Origin: Methylohalobius sp964654415
GTDB lineage: Bacteria; Pseudomonadota; Gammaproteobacteria; Methylococcales; Methylothermaceae
Assembly (NCBI GenBank): GCA_964654415.1
Contig: CAZZIP010000011.1
Location: forward strand, 1 to 64,000
Reading direction: 5' to 3'
DNA length: 64,000 bases
Made by a program: the position numbers and the translations under genes. This document shows, one piece after another, positions 26,091 to 34,493 of this stretch. The notes under the pieces were generated by a model. That model made no database searches. It was not told the origin of the DNA and worked only from the letters and a program-made list of their open reading frames with translations. Positions within the stretch are counted from its first letter, which is position 1; each line of letters begins with the position of its first letter.

Positions 26091-26456
26091 ATGGACTTAA
26101 TTTCGCTCGTGGTAGTTCTTACCATCGTCGGCGCGCTGTTGTGGTTGGTGAATAGTTACATACCGATGGACGCGCGCATCAAGCAGATATTGAATGTCGT
26201 AGTGATCATCGCGGTGATTCTGTGGTTACTGAGAGCATTCAGAGTTTTAAGCGTGTTTCCGCAGGCATTGGTGTCGCTGGTGGTAGCCCTAGTTGTCGTG
26301 GGTCTGTTGTTGGGGGTGGTCAACAGCTACCTACCGATGGACGCGCGCATCAAGCAGATATTGAATGTCGTAGTGATCATCGCGGTGATTCTGTGGCTGC
26401 TGAGTGCATTTGGGATTTTGAGTGGACTCCCGCGGATCCACTTCGGGAATCCGTAG
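26091..26456 (+). CDS. Thivi_2564-like membrane protein with internal tandem duplication
   Basis: The ATG at 26091 has an AGGAGAAAGG ribosome-binding site. The 121-residue product consists of two copies of a roughly 57-residue, two-helix unit: helix, then NSYIPMDARIKQILNVVVII, then AVILWLL. The known small membrane family of this type has one unit of about 55 residues. A 65-bp stretch is identical in both halves (26161-26225 and 26332-26396, offset 171 bp, exactly 57 codons), so the duplication is recent and in frame. It gives a four-helix inner-membrane protein of unknown role, typically found near stress genes. Confidence 0.8.
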   Translation: MDLISLVVVLTIVGALLWLVNSYIPMDARIKQILNVVVIIAVILWLLRAFRVLSVFPQALVSLVVALVVVGLLLGVVNSYLPMDARIKQILNVVVIIAVILWLLSAFGILSGLPRIHFGNP

Positions 26457-26726
26457 TTCTGGTCTCGGTCGAGGGCCTTCCCTGATGTGTCATTTCCGAA
26501 AACCCCTTGCGTGTTAGGCGTAGTATCGGCTATGGATGGCCTTTTTTGGAGAAGCAAAAATGCTCGAAACTATAGCGATCATCCCGATTATCGACTGAAT
26601 GTTTGGTTTGATCTCTTCGTCCTATTCCAACTGGCCTGATCCCAATTGCTTCCCCCACCCTCCCGGTTCACCTCCTTGAGCCAACACCTTTTGGCCTACA
26701 CTCGCGCGACGCCAAAACGCCCAGGG
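26457..26726. other. intergenic stretch between small stress genes
   Basis: Apart from the short remnant at 26560 nothing coding is visible. The stretch leads into the second copy of the 118-bp repeat. No terminator with a T-run was found after the Thivi_2564-like gene. Confidence 0.4.
26560..26640 (+). pseudogene. remnant of a small lmo0937-type membrane protein
   Basis: A GGAGAAG site precedes the ATG at 26560. The frame reads MLETIAIIPIID, then a TGA, then MFGLISSS. This is close to the start of the roughly 48-residue lmo0937-family membrane protein (MLxTIAxILIILWLLGLxSSY). After that the similarity fades. The stop codon and loss of the hydrophobic second half indicate an inactivated gene. 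The assignment rests on about 20 residues. Confidence 0.4.
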
Positions 26727-26843
26727 GCCTCGGGCCAATGAATGGCCTGAAAAGTCCCAAATTTTAGCCCTAAGACTCGCCTGCTTGACATCCCACAGGT
26801 TCAGCAGTACTTTCCTTTTCTAAGAAGAAGTACATTTAAAATT
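26727..26843 (+). repeat. 118-bp direct repeat, copy 2, directly upstream of trehalose operon
   Basis: Second copy of the element at 25725-25842, ending 2 bp before the GTG of the DUF5752 gene. Conserved blocks are GCCTCGGGCC, ATTTTAG-CCTAAGACTCGCC, TGCTTGAC and CACAGGTTCAGCAGT. Position makes it the probable promoter/leader of the trehalose operon. TTGACA with a 17-nt spacer to TACTTT is the best, though weak, sigma-70-like pair. Confidence 0.55.
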
Positions 26844-26844
26844 C

Positions 26845-27507
26845 GTGACTAATCTCGTTTTCTCGATCAAGGACTGCGCCCTCATTGCCATCGCCACGGG
26901 CGCCAAGGCCTTGACCCTGAAAGAATTGCGCAACGAGCTCTTGACGATTCATCCCGGCAGCATCTATTACCATTTCTGGGGCGGCTTGCTCCATTCCCGC
27001 TTCGAAGAACGGGAATACAACAACGACTTCGCCGCCTGGGCCCGCCATGGACTGCACGATGCCGAATTGGCGGAGCGACTGGCCCTCATCGATCCAACCG
27101 AATTCGAAGATCTAGACGAGGTCAGGTGCGAACTCGTCGAAGTCATCGAGCAGCGTCTGGACGAGAGCGACCGGCTGCAATGGTTGCCTGCCTCTCAACC
27201 TTTCGAATTCATCCAATCGCAAATCGTCGTTTTCGATACCCGTACCCGGGTGGGCGAACCGGAGGCTTTAGCCGATTTAGTGCCTCGTTTTTCGGCCGGA
27301 ACGGTCTTCTACCATTTCATCGATGCCCGCCGACGCTCCCCCGAGAGGCTCGACGATTTCAGCGCCTGGCTCTCCTCCTTCGGCGATCGCTACGCCGATG
27401 TGATACACGATCTCGCCGATATCGATCCCTATTTCGGATCGCTCATCGAATTGCGCCAAACATTGGCTGCTACGTTTTGCCGCCATTTCTCGAGGAGCCT
27501 GCGATGA
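26845..27507 (+). CDS. DUF5752 family protein of the trehalose operon
   Basis: The 220-residue protein (GTG start at 26845) is made of two similar halves: HPGSIYYHFWGGLL near 34-47 and SAGTVFYHFIDARRR near 150-165, each followed by an acidic FAAWA/FSAWL helix. This repeated YHF/YHFxxAR pattern fits DUF5752, found next to sugar-metabolism genes. Its stop overlaps the start of treT (ATGA), so the two proteins are made in step and may work together. The biochemical role is not established. No signal peptide or membrane helix is present. Confidence 0.7.
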   Translation: MTNLVFSIKDCALIAIATGAKALTLKELRNELLTIHPGSIYYHFWGGLLHSRFEEREYNNDFAAWARHGLHDAELAERLALIDPTEFEDLDEVRCELVEVIEQRLDESDRLQWLPASQPFEFIQSQIVVFDTRTRVGEPEALADLVPRFSAGTVFYHFIDARRRSPERLDDFSAWLSSFGDRYADVIHDLADIDPYFGSLIELRQTLAATFCRHFSRSLR

Positions 27508-28742
27508 GTCTGCTCGATGATTACACCAAAGTGGTCGGCGAAGATGTGATTGATCACTTGCATCAGTTGGCGGCGCATTTGAAGGGCCGGACCGTGGTGC
27601 ACGTCAACTCGACCCGGCTGGGCGGTGGCGTCGCCGAAATACTCGCCAAATTGGTGCCTTTATCCCGGGAGTTGGAAATCGATGCCACTTGGGAGGTAAT
27701 AACCGGGGAGAGCGACTTCTTCGAATGCACCAAGGGTTTCCACAATGCCTTGCAGGGCAATCGCTTGATGATAGGCGAGCGATTGCTGCAGGCTTACGAG
27801 GCAACCAATGCTGCCAATGCGGACCGTCTGCGCCCGCAGTTGCAGGAAGCGGATTTCGTGATTATTCACGACCCACAACCCGCGGCCTTGATACGTCATT
27901 TTCCCGAGCGCCGCGGAAAATGGATCTGGCGCTGCCACATCGACGCGAGCCACCCCTATCGTCCGGTGTGGAAGTATTTGCGCAACATCGTCGCCTCCTA
28001 CGACGCCAGTATTTTTTCCCTGGCCGCCTTCGCGCAGAACCTCCCGCATCCCAAATACATCATCCCACCCAGCATCGATCCCTTGTCGGAGAAAAATATC
28101 GAACTTCCCCAGGATGAGGTGGATAGTGTCTTTGAGAGATTCAACCTGGAGCGGGATCGCCCGTTGATGTTGCAGGTCTCGCGTTTCGACCGATTCAAGG
28201 ATCCAGTCGGCGTCATACGCGCCTATCAACTGACCAAAAAATTTGTTCCCAGCGTGCAGCTGGTGCTGGCCGGCGGCAGCGCCACCGACGATCCGGAAGG
28301 CGAGATCGTGTTGCAGGAGGTCCGTGCCGCGGCTGCCGAGGATAGGGATATCCACGTGTTGCTGTTGCCGCCGGATGCCCATCGCACTATCAACGCGCTG
28401 CAACGCGCGGCCGACATCGTGCTGCAGAAATCCCTAAAGGAAGGCTTCGGACTGACCGTCACCGAGGCCATGTGGAAGGGCAAGCCGGTCATCGGTGGCG
28501 ACGTGGGCGGCATCCGCTTGCAAGTCGTCAACTTTCATACGGGCTTTCTGGTCAGCACTCCAGAGGGCGCGGCCCTGCGCACCCGCTATCTTCTGCATCA
28601 CCCGGACAAACTCCGCGAGATGGGCGAAAAGGCCAGGAGTTTCGTGCGCGACAATTTTCTGATCACCCGCCAGTTGCGCGAACATCTAACCCTTATGTTG
28701 ATCCTGTTGAACCAGGGGCGAGATCGGATCGAATTGTCCTAA
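27504..28742 (+). CDS. treT: trehalose synthase (glycosyltransferase, TreT type)
   Basis: This 412-residue GT4-fold glycosyltransferase has the N-terminal signature HVNSTRLGGGVAEIL (about 32-46), HDPQPA, and the nucleotide-sugar binding region with LQKSLKEGFGLTVTEAMWKGKPVIGG. These are the hallmarks of TreT, which joins an NDP-glucose to glucose to give trehalose in one reversible step. The ATG at 27504 overlaps the DUF5752 stop, and the next gene follows within 20 bp. Specificity for trehalose is inferred from family resemblance and from the adjacent treZ and treY. Confidence 0.82.
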   Translation: MSLLDDYTKVVGEDVIDHLHQLAAHLKGRTVVHVNSTRLGGGVAEILAKLVPLSRELEIDATWEVITGESDFFECTKGFHNALQGNRLMIGERLLQAYEATNAANADRLRPQLQEADFVIIHDPQPAALIRHFPERRGKWIWRCHIDASHPYRPVWKYLRNIVASYDASIFSLAAFAQNLPHPKYIIPPSIDPLSEKNIELPQDEVDSVFERFNLERDRPLMLQVSRFDRFKDPVGVIRAYQLTKKFVPSVQLVLAGGSATDDPEGEIVLQEVRAAAAEDRDIHVLLLPPDAHRTINALQRAADIVLQKSLKEGFGLTVTEAMWKGKPVIGGDVGGIRLQVVNFHTGFLVSTPEGAALRTRYLLHHPDKLREMGEKARSFVRDNFLITRQLREHLTLMLILLNQGRDRIELS

Positions 28743-28762
28743 AGGAAGCGGGAGGCGCCGGT

Positions 28763-30613
28763 ATGATGAAACGGAGGCGACACAGCATGCCCTTCGGGGC
28801 GGAGACGCTGGCGGACGGGCGGGTTCGCTTCCGGCTCTGGGCGCCTGGCGCGCGCCGAGTGGACCTGTGCCTTGGCGATGGGACACAGGAATCAATTCTG
28901 GCGATGACTGCGCAGGACGACGGTTGGTTCGAGTTGGTGACGGGAGCCGCGTCGGTTGGAAGTCGGTACCTATACAGGATCGATGGCAAACAGCGCGTGC
29001 CCGATCCCGCCTCCCGCTATCAACCCGAAGACGTCCACGGCCCAAGCGAAGTGGTCGATCCGCAAGGTTGGGTGTGGTCCGATCAGAACTGGACTGGCCG
29101 GCCTTGGGAGGAGGCCGTGCTCTACGAGCTACACATCGGCACCTTCACGCCCGAAGGCACGTTCCAGGCCGCGGCACGGAAGTTAAGGCATCTGGTCGAA
29201 TTGGGCGTGACCGCCGTTCAACTGATGCCGGTCGCCGAGTTTCCGGGTCACCGCGACTGGGGTTACGACGGCGTCGCGTTGTTTGCGCCAGAAAGTTCGT
29301 ACGGTACGCCCGACGATCTGAAGTCGTTCGTACAAACCGCCCACGCCCTGGGATTGATGGTGTTGCTGGACGTCGTCTACAACCATTTCGGGCCGGAGGG
29401 CAATTATCTCCATCTTTACGCGCCCGGCTTTTTTACCGAGAAGCATCAGACTCCGTGGGGCGCGGCCATCAATTTCGAAAGCCATTGGGTCAGGCAGTTT
29501 TTCATCCACAACGCCTTGTACTGGCTGGAGGAGTTCCACCTGGACGGCCTGCGGCTGGACGCGGTACACGCCATCTTCGACGATAGCGAGCCGCCTATTT
29601 TGGACGAGTTGGCGGAGGCGGTGAGGCTCAGTCTGGGCACTTCCCGCCAGGTTCATCTCGTGCTGGAGAATGACCGCAACGCCGCCCACCTCCTGGAGCG
29701 AGACGACGCAGGGCGGATAAGCCGTTACACCGCGCAGTGGAACGATGACATACACCATGCCTTGCATGTGTTGCTCACTGGCGAAACGCATGGTTATTAC
29801 ATCGACTATGCCGATCATCCCGCCCGCCATCTGGGCCGTTGCCTGTGCGAAGGCTTTGCCTATCAGGGTGAGGCGTCCGCTTACCGCAAAGGGAAGGCAC
29901 GAGGCGAGCCCAGTGCTCATCTGCCGCCTACGGCCTTCGTCGGCTTCCTGCAAAACCACGATCAGATCGGCAACCGGGCCTTCGGCGGCCGCATCGTCGA
30001 GCTGGCTCCGGTTGAGGCCGTGCGGGCGGCGACGGCTGTGCTTCTGCTCGCGCCTTCACCGCCCTTGTTGTTCATGGGGCAGGAATGGGGCAGTCGGCAA
30101 CCGTTCGTTTTTTTTTGCGATTTCGAACCGGCCCTGGCCCAGAGGGTTACCGAAGGGCGCCGCCAGGAATTCGCTCGCTTTCCTGAGTTCAACGACCCCG
30201 CATCCTGCGAGCGCATACCCGATCCCGCCGCCTTGGCCACGTTTTGCCAGTGCGTGCTGGATTGGGCGAAGGCCGATACCGAGGAAGGCCGCCTTTGGTT
30301 GGCCTTCCATCGGGAGTTGCTGACCGTGCGTCACCGGGAGATCGTGCCGCGTCTCTCTGGAATCCGCGGTGGGACAGCTGGGTTCGAGACGATCGGTGAG
30401 CACGCTTTGCTGGCGCACTGGCGGTTGGGCGACGGTTCCTATCTGCACCTTGCGGCCAATTTGGGAGCCACGCCCAGCGACCGGATCGAGCGGCCGCCGG
30501 GCCGGCTCCTCTTTGCGACGCCCAAGGCTTTGAAGGGCAGTTCCTTGCCGGCTACATGGGCTGGCTGGTCGGTCGTCTGGACGATTCAGGAAGCCTCGGG
30601 CCATGAACGGTAG
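28763..30613 (+). CDS. treZ: malto-oligosyltrehalose trehalohydrolase
   Basis: This 616-residue GH13 enzyme releases trehalose from the maltooligosyl-trehalose made by TreY. It has an N-terminal beta-sandwich (FRLWAPGARRVDLCL, about 20-34). The catalytic barrel motifs are VVYNHFGPEGNYL, DGLRLDAVHAI (nucleophile Asp), VLENDR (acid/base Glu) and FLQNHDQIGNRA. The N-terminal placement is set by the ATG at 28763; longer in-frame extensions re-read treT. Its 3' end overlaps treY by 11 nt. Confidence 0.92.
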   Translation: MMKRRRHSMPFGAETLADGRVRFRLWAPGARRVDLCLGDGTQESILAMTAQDDGWFELVTGAASVGSRYLYRIDGKQRVPDPASRYQPEDVHGPSEVVDPQGWVWSDQNWTGRPWEEAVLYELHIGTFTPEGTFQAAARKLRHLVELGVTAVQLMPVAEFPGHRDWGYDGVALFAPESSYGTPDDLKSFVQTAHALGLMVLLDVVYNHFGPEGNYLHLYAPGFFTEKHQTPWGAAINFESHWVRQFFIHNALYWLEEFHLDGLRLDAVHAIFDDSEPPILDELAEAVRLSLGTSRQVHLVLENDRNAAHLLERDDAGRISRYTAQWNDDIHHALHVLLTGETHGYYIDYADHPARHLGRCLCEGFAYQGEASAYRKGKARGEPSAHLPPTAFVGFLQNHDQIGNRAFGGRIVELAPVEAVRAATAVLLLAPSPPLLFMGQEWGSRQPFVFFCDFEPALAQRVTEGRRQEFARFPEFNDPASCERIPDPAALATFCQCVLDWAKADTEEGRLWLAFHRELLTVRHREIVPRLSGIRGGTAGFETIGEHALLAHWRLGDGSYLHLAANLGATPSDRIERPPGRLLFATPKALKGSSLPATWAGWSVVWTIQEASGHER

Positions 30614-33494
30614 AAACCATCCTATCGCAACCTACCGCGTGCAGCTCAACCGGGACTTCACGTTCGCCGATGCGAGCCGCATCGTGCCCTATCTGCACGG
30701 CCTCGGCATCAGCCATGTCCATGTCTCCCCCTGTCTCAAGGCGCGCACTGGCAGCACACACGGCTACGACATCGTCGACCACGGCAGTTTGAACCCGGAA
30801 CTCGGGGGCCACGAGGCGTTCGCCCGTTTGGTCGACACCCTGCATGCGCATGGCATGGGCCTCATACTCGACATCGTGCCCAATCACATGGGGGTCGATA
30901 GGGAGAATGCCTGGTGGATGGACGTCCTCGAAAATGGCCAGGCCTCACCCTATGCAGCTTATTTCGACATCGATTGGCATCCCATCAGGGAAAGCTTGCG
31001 CGGCAAGATACTGTTGCCGGTGCTGGGCGATCATTACGGGAGAGTTCTGGAAGCTGGAGAGCTCACGCTGGAATTCAATGAACAGCGCGGAGAGTTTGGC
31101 ATTCGTTATTACGACTGGGTCTTTCCGCTGGAGCCGGAAACCTATCCCATCATACTGACCCACGAGCTCGAGCAATTCACCACGCTGGCGAGCGATGAAG
31201 GGCATATCTTGATCGAATGGCATGGCTTGATCACCGACTTCGAGCAGCTACGCGCGGCCCGTGCCTCGCCCACGGAAAGGGCGCGTTCTGCATCAGCCTG
31301 CAAACAGCGACTCGCCGCACTCTACGCGCAATCGGCCGCGGTGCGGGCATTCATGGCTGAAAAACTGGCCGTATTCAACGGAATGGTAGGGAAGCCCGAC
31401 AGTTTCGACTGCCTCCATAGCCTCCTGGAGCAGCAGTCGTTCCGCTTGGCGCACTGGCGCGTGGCGGCGGACGAAATCAATTACCGGCGCTTTTTCGACA
31501 TCAACGAATTGGTCTGCCTGCGCCAGGACAATCCCGAAGTCTTTGAAGCCTCCCATCGGCTGATTTTGGCGATGATCGCCGATGGCAGCGTCGATGGCCT
31601 GCGCATCGACCACGTGGATGGCTTGTGGGATCCGCGTGCCTATTGCGTGCGTCTACAAGAGCAAATCAGCCGGATCACCGGTCGGCCGGGCGGCGAATCC
31701 GAAAAGGCCAATCCCGGTTTCTATCTGGTGGTCGAGAAGATACTCGCCGACTACGAGTATCTCCGCGAAGATTGGCCGGTCGCAGGCACGACGGGGTATG
31801 AATTCGCCAACCTGGTCAACGGCTTATTCGTCCATGCCCCCTCGGAGGATGACCTAACCCGCATCTACGCGAGTTTCACCGGACAAAGGGCGGCGTTTGA
31901 TGAAGTTCTTTACGATTGCAAGCGCCGGGTCATTCGCACCCAGATGTCCAGTGGACTGACGACGCTGGTGAATCAGCTGGGTGCGATTGCCGAAGCGGAG
32001 CGGGCAACCCGCGACTACACCCTGAACGGCTTGCGCGAGGCGCTCACCGAAGTCGTGGCCTGTTTCCCCGTCTACCGCACGTACATCGCGGCGGACGACG
32101 TGCGCGAGGAAGACCGCCGCTTCGTGGAGTGGGCTATCGCACTGGCCAAGAAGCGTAGCCCCGCGAGCGATGTCAGCATCTTCGATTTTCTGCGCGACGT
32201 GCTCTTGTTGCGAAATCTCGAAGGCCGAAGACCCGAATATCGCAGCCAGGTTTTGCAGTTTGTCATGAAGTTCCAGCAATACACGGCGCCGGTCATGGCC
32301 AAGAGCCTGGAGGACACCAGTTTTTATGTGTACAACCGCCTGGTCTCGCTCAACGAGGTCGGCGGCGATCCGCGCCGATTCGGCACCACCGTGGCCGCCT
32401 TCCATCGCGCCAATCAGCAGCGCCTGAAGCATTGGCCCAAGAGCCTGGTGACGCTGGCCACGCATGACAGTAAACGCAGCGGCGACGTGCGCGCCCGAAT
32501 CAACGTCTTGAGCGAACTCGCCGACGAATGGCAACGGAGGCTCGCGCTCTGGTCTAGGCTCAACCGCAACAAGAAAAGACTGGTCGACGGCCAACTCGCG
32601 CCCTCGCGCAACACGGAGTATTTGCTCTATCAGACCTTGGTGGGCGCCTGGCCGCTCGAGGCGCCGGACGGCAAGGCCCTGGAGCTATTCCGCGACCGCA
32701 TCGAGGCTTACATGCTCAAGGCGGTCAAGGAAGCGAAGATACACACCTCCTGGATCAACCCCAACGCAGAGTACGAGCAGGCGGTCACGACCTTCGTGCG
32801 GGATTTGCTGGATCACACGAAAAGCGAGCCCTTTTTGCGGGACTTCCTGGACTTCCAGAAGCGGGTCGCTCGCTTCGGCTTCTACAACGGCCTTGCGCAA
32901 ACGGTGCTGCTCTTGACCGCACCGGGCGTTCCCGACATCTACCAGGGGACCGAGCAGTGGCGCTTTACGCTCGTCGATCCGGACAACCGTCGACCAGTCG
33001 ATTTCACCGCTCTAGAGGATACCCTGAACGGCGTGCGGCATGCCGCTGAGAATCAGCCGCGCCCTGCGCTGCTGGATGACTTGCTGACCCACATCGAGGA
33101 TGGGAGAGCTAAGCTATTTGTGATCTGGAAAATCCTGGCGCTGAGGAGGGCGCATCCCGAACTGTTCGCGCAGGGCGACTACCTGCCGCTCGAGGCGACC
33201 GGGGACAAGGCCGCCCATGTATGCGCCTTCATGCGGCGTTGGGAACAGCAGGTCAGCATCGTCATCGTCGCACGGTGGTTTGTCGGCCTCGTTGCGAGTC
33301 AAAGCATGCACCCTGTGGGAACCGAGGTATGGGGTGACACCCGCGTGCAAATCCCCGAATTGGCGAAAAATGGGGTCTTTCGCGACGTATTTTCCGAAGT
33401 ACCGGTCAGAGCAATGGACCGCGAGGGCGAGCGGTGTTTGATGATCGGCGAGGTATTGACGCATTTCCCGGTCGCCGTTTTGATCGGGGAATGA
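30603..33494 (+). CDS. treY: maltooligosyl trehalose synthase
   Basis: This 963-residue GH13 enzyme converts the reducing-end alpha-1,4 bond of maltodextrins to alpha,alpha-1,1, the first step of the TreY/TreZ route. Motifs: TYRVQLNRDFTFADA at the N-terminus, DIVPNHMG, GLRIDHVDGLWDP (nucleophile Asp), VVEKIL (Glu), and LATHDSKRSGDVRAR. The long C-terminal part includes the conserved PGVPDIYQGTE. Length is within the upper part of the family range. Together with TreT the operon encodes two independent trehalose routes. No treX debranching enzyme is present in the window. Confidence 0.93.
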   Translation: MNGRNHPIATYRVQLNRDFTFADASRIVPYLHGLGISHVHVSPCLKARTGSTHGYDIVDHGSLNPELGGHEAFARLVDTLHAHGMGLILDIVPNHMGVDRENAWWMDVLENGQASPYAAYFDIDWHPIRESLRGKILLPVLGDHYGRVLEAGELTLEFNEQRGEFGIRYYDWVFPLEPETYPIILTHELEQFTTLASDEGHILIEWHGLITDFEQLRAARASPTERARSASACKQRLAALYAQSAAVRAFMAEKLAVFNGMVGKPDSFDCLHSLLEQQSFRLAHWRVAADEINYRRFFDINELVCLRQDNPEVFEASHRLILAMIADGSVDGLRIDHVDGLWDPRAYCVRLQEQISRITGRPGGESEKANPGFYLVVEKILADYEYLREDWPVAGTTGYEFANLVNGLFVHAPSEDDLTRIYASFTGQRAAFDEVLYDCKRRVIRTQMSSGLTTLVNQLGAIAEAERATRDYTLNGLREALTEVVACFPVYRTYIAADDVREEDRRFVEWAIALAKKRSPASDVSIFDFLRDVLLLRNLEGRRPEYRSQVLQFVMKFQQYTAPVMAKSLEDTSFYVYNRLVSLNEVGGDPRRFGTTVAAFHRANQQRLKHWPKSLVTLATHDSKRSGDVRARINVLSELADEWQRRLALWSRLNRNKKRLVDGQLAPSRNTEYLLYQTLVGAWPLEAPDGKALELFRDRIEAYMLKAVKEAKIHTSWINPNAEYEQAVTTFVRDLLDHTKSEPFLRDFLDFQKRVARFGFYNGLAQTVLLLTAPGVPDIYQGTEQWRFTLVDPDNRRPVDFTALEDTLNGVRHAAENQPRPALLDDLLTHIEDGRAKLFVIWKILALRRAHPELFAQGDYLPLEATGDKAAHVCAFMRRWEQQVSIVIVARWFVGLVASQSMHPVGTEVWGDTRVQIPELAKNGVFRDVFSEVPVRAMDREGERCLMIGEVLTHFPVAVLIGE

Positions 33495-33573
33495 CGGCGT
33501 TTTCTGGCAGTCTGATTGGCGGATCGCCCTGTCAAGCATCCGCCGTACGAGTCTACGCCCCAAGGAGAATGCT

Positions 33574-33861
33574 ATGAACGGCATCCCTACGCACCATTGG
33601 CATCAGGTCCCGACCGACACCGTCTCGGAGATTCTGAATGTGGGCCCCGCACGGGGTCTGGATGAGGACGAGGGCACAGCGTCTGGGACGTCACGGTCCC
33701 AAGCGCCTGACGCCGAAGAAGGGCAAGAGTCCCATCGTCCTTTCCCTGTCCTAGTTCCACCATCCGCTCATCTACATCCTGCTGGTTTCGGCTCTGGTGA
33801 CCGGCTTCCTCAAGGGCTGGGTGGACGCGTCATCTTCGGAATCGCGCTTGTCCCAAAGCGG
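33574..33861 (+). pseudogene. N-terminal stump of a P2-type cation ATPase
   Basis: The frame starts MNGIPTHHWHQVPTDTVSEI and continues to GLDEDE, then needs a frameshift to read the P-ATPase N-domain pattern (RxGPNxLTPKKGKSPIV, FHHPLIYILLVSALVTGFLK, GWVDAS). A TAG lies between the KGKSPIVLSLS and FHHPL segments. Everything after about residue 95 is absent. A good ribosome-binding site (AAGGAGAATGCT) still precedes the start. It is a dead fragment of a roughly 900-residue pump, and differs in sequence from the intact ATPase at 56875. Confidence 0.65.
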
Positions 33862-34493
33862 ATCGGGCTGCGGGTGTGGATTTCATTGACGGCCTTGTCG
33901 AGCAGGTCCTTCAGCGCGATGCGGTAGGTGAACCCATACCTTCCGTCCCAGGTGACGTCGCACATGAACCCGGGATCACAGTGCGGAAGCAGCAGCACAC
34001 TCTCGACTACCGTATCGCCGACGTTTGGAAGCGCTGCCTCGAGGTTGGCAGCCGGAAAGTCGAGCCGCTCCTGGCCAATGAAATCATCGCCGTCGTGACC
34101 ACAACTGTCGCCAGCATGCTTACCCGCGTCGGGACCGGTCACGATGCAGCCCTTGGCCGGATCGAAGGGGCGGGTGTCGCCCGAATCGACGTCGTCGATC
34201 TCGTTCGAGACCGTCCAGCCCTTGGCGTCGCGGGTCTCGACCTTGACCTCGTCGGACCCCAACCAGTCGACGCCGGTCTCGTCGAGCGCCTTGAAGCTTA
34301 CGGCCTCGATCTTGTAGCGGCGCTCGATGAAGAACAAGTCCGCCCATGGCATCGGCTGGACGACGCTGCTGGCCGGCGGCTGACCCGACTTAGCTTGCGC
34401 GAACGATGCGCAGCCGAGCCAGCCCCAGACCGCGACCAGGCTCCGCGCGCGTTGCGCGAATTGCTGCAGATTTATCTTCCGGCTAAGCGACAT
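33810..34493 (-). CDS. secreted hypothetical protein
   Basis: The protein has 227 residues from the ATG at 34493. The first 34 residues are basic then hydrophobic and end ASFAQA, a good signal peptidase site, so it is exported. The mature domain is acidic (SDEVKVETRDAKGW, DDVDSGDTRPFD, CGHDGDDFIGQ) with four Cys and could bind calcium. No family is recognised. The ATG overlaps the stop of the upstream membrane gene by 11 nt. Its last ~17 codons run into the P-ATPase remnant on the other strand, so the natural C-terminus may have been replaced at a recombination junction near 33861. Confidence 0.6.
   Translation of the reverse strand: MSLSRKINLQQFAQRARSLVAVWGWLGCASFAQAKSGQPPASSVVQPMPWADLFFIERRYKIEAVSFKALDETGVDWLGSDEVKVETRDAKGWTVSNEIDDVDSGDTRPFDPAKGCIVTGPDAGKHAGDSCGHDGDDFIGQERLDFPAANLEAALPNVGDTVVESVLLLPHCDPGFMCDVTWDGRYGFTYRIALKDLLDKAVNEIHTRSPIRFGTSAIPKMTRPPSP

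Noticed and set aside
27126..27503. Upstream in-frame extension of treT
   Set aside because: It only re-reads DUF5752 in another frame; the ATG at 27504 gives the family N-terminus.
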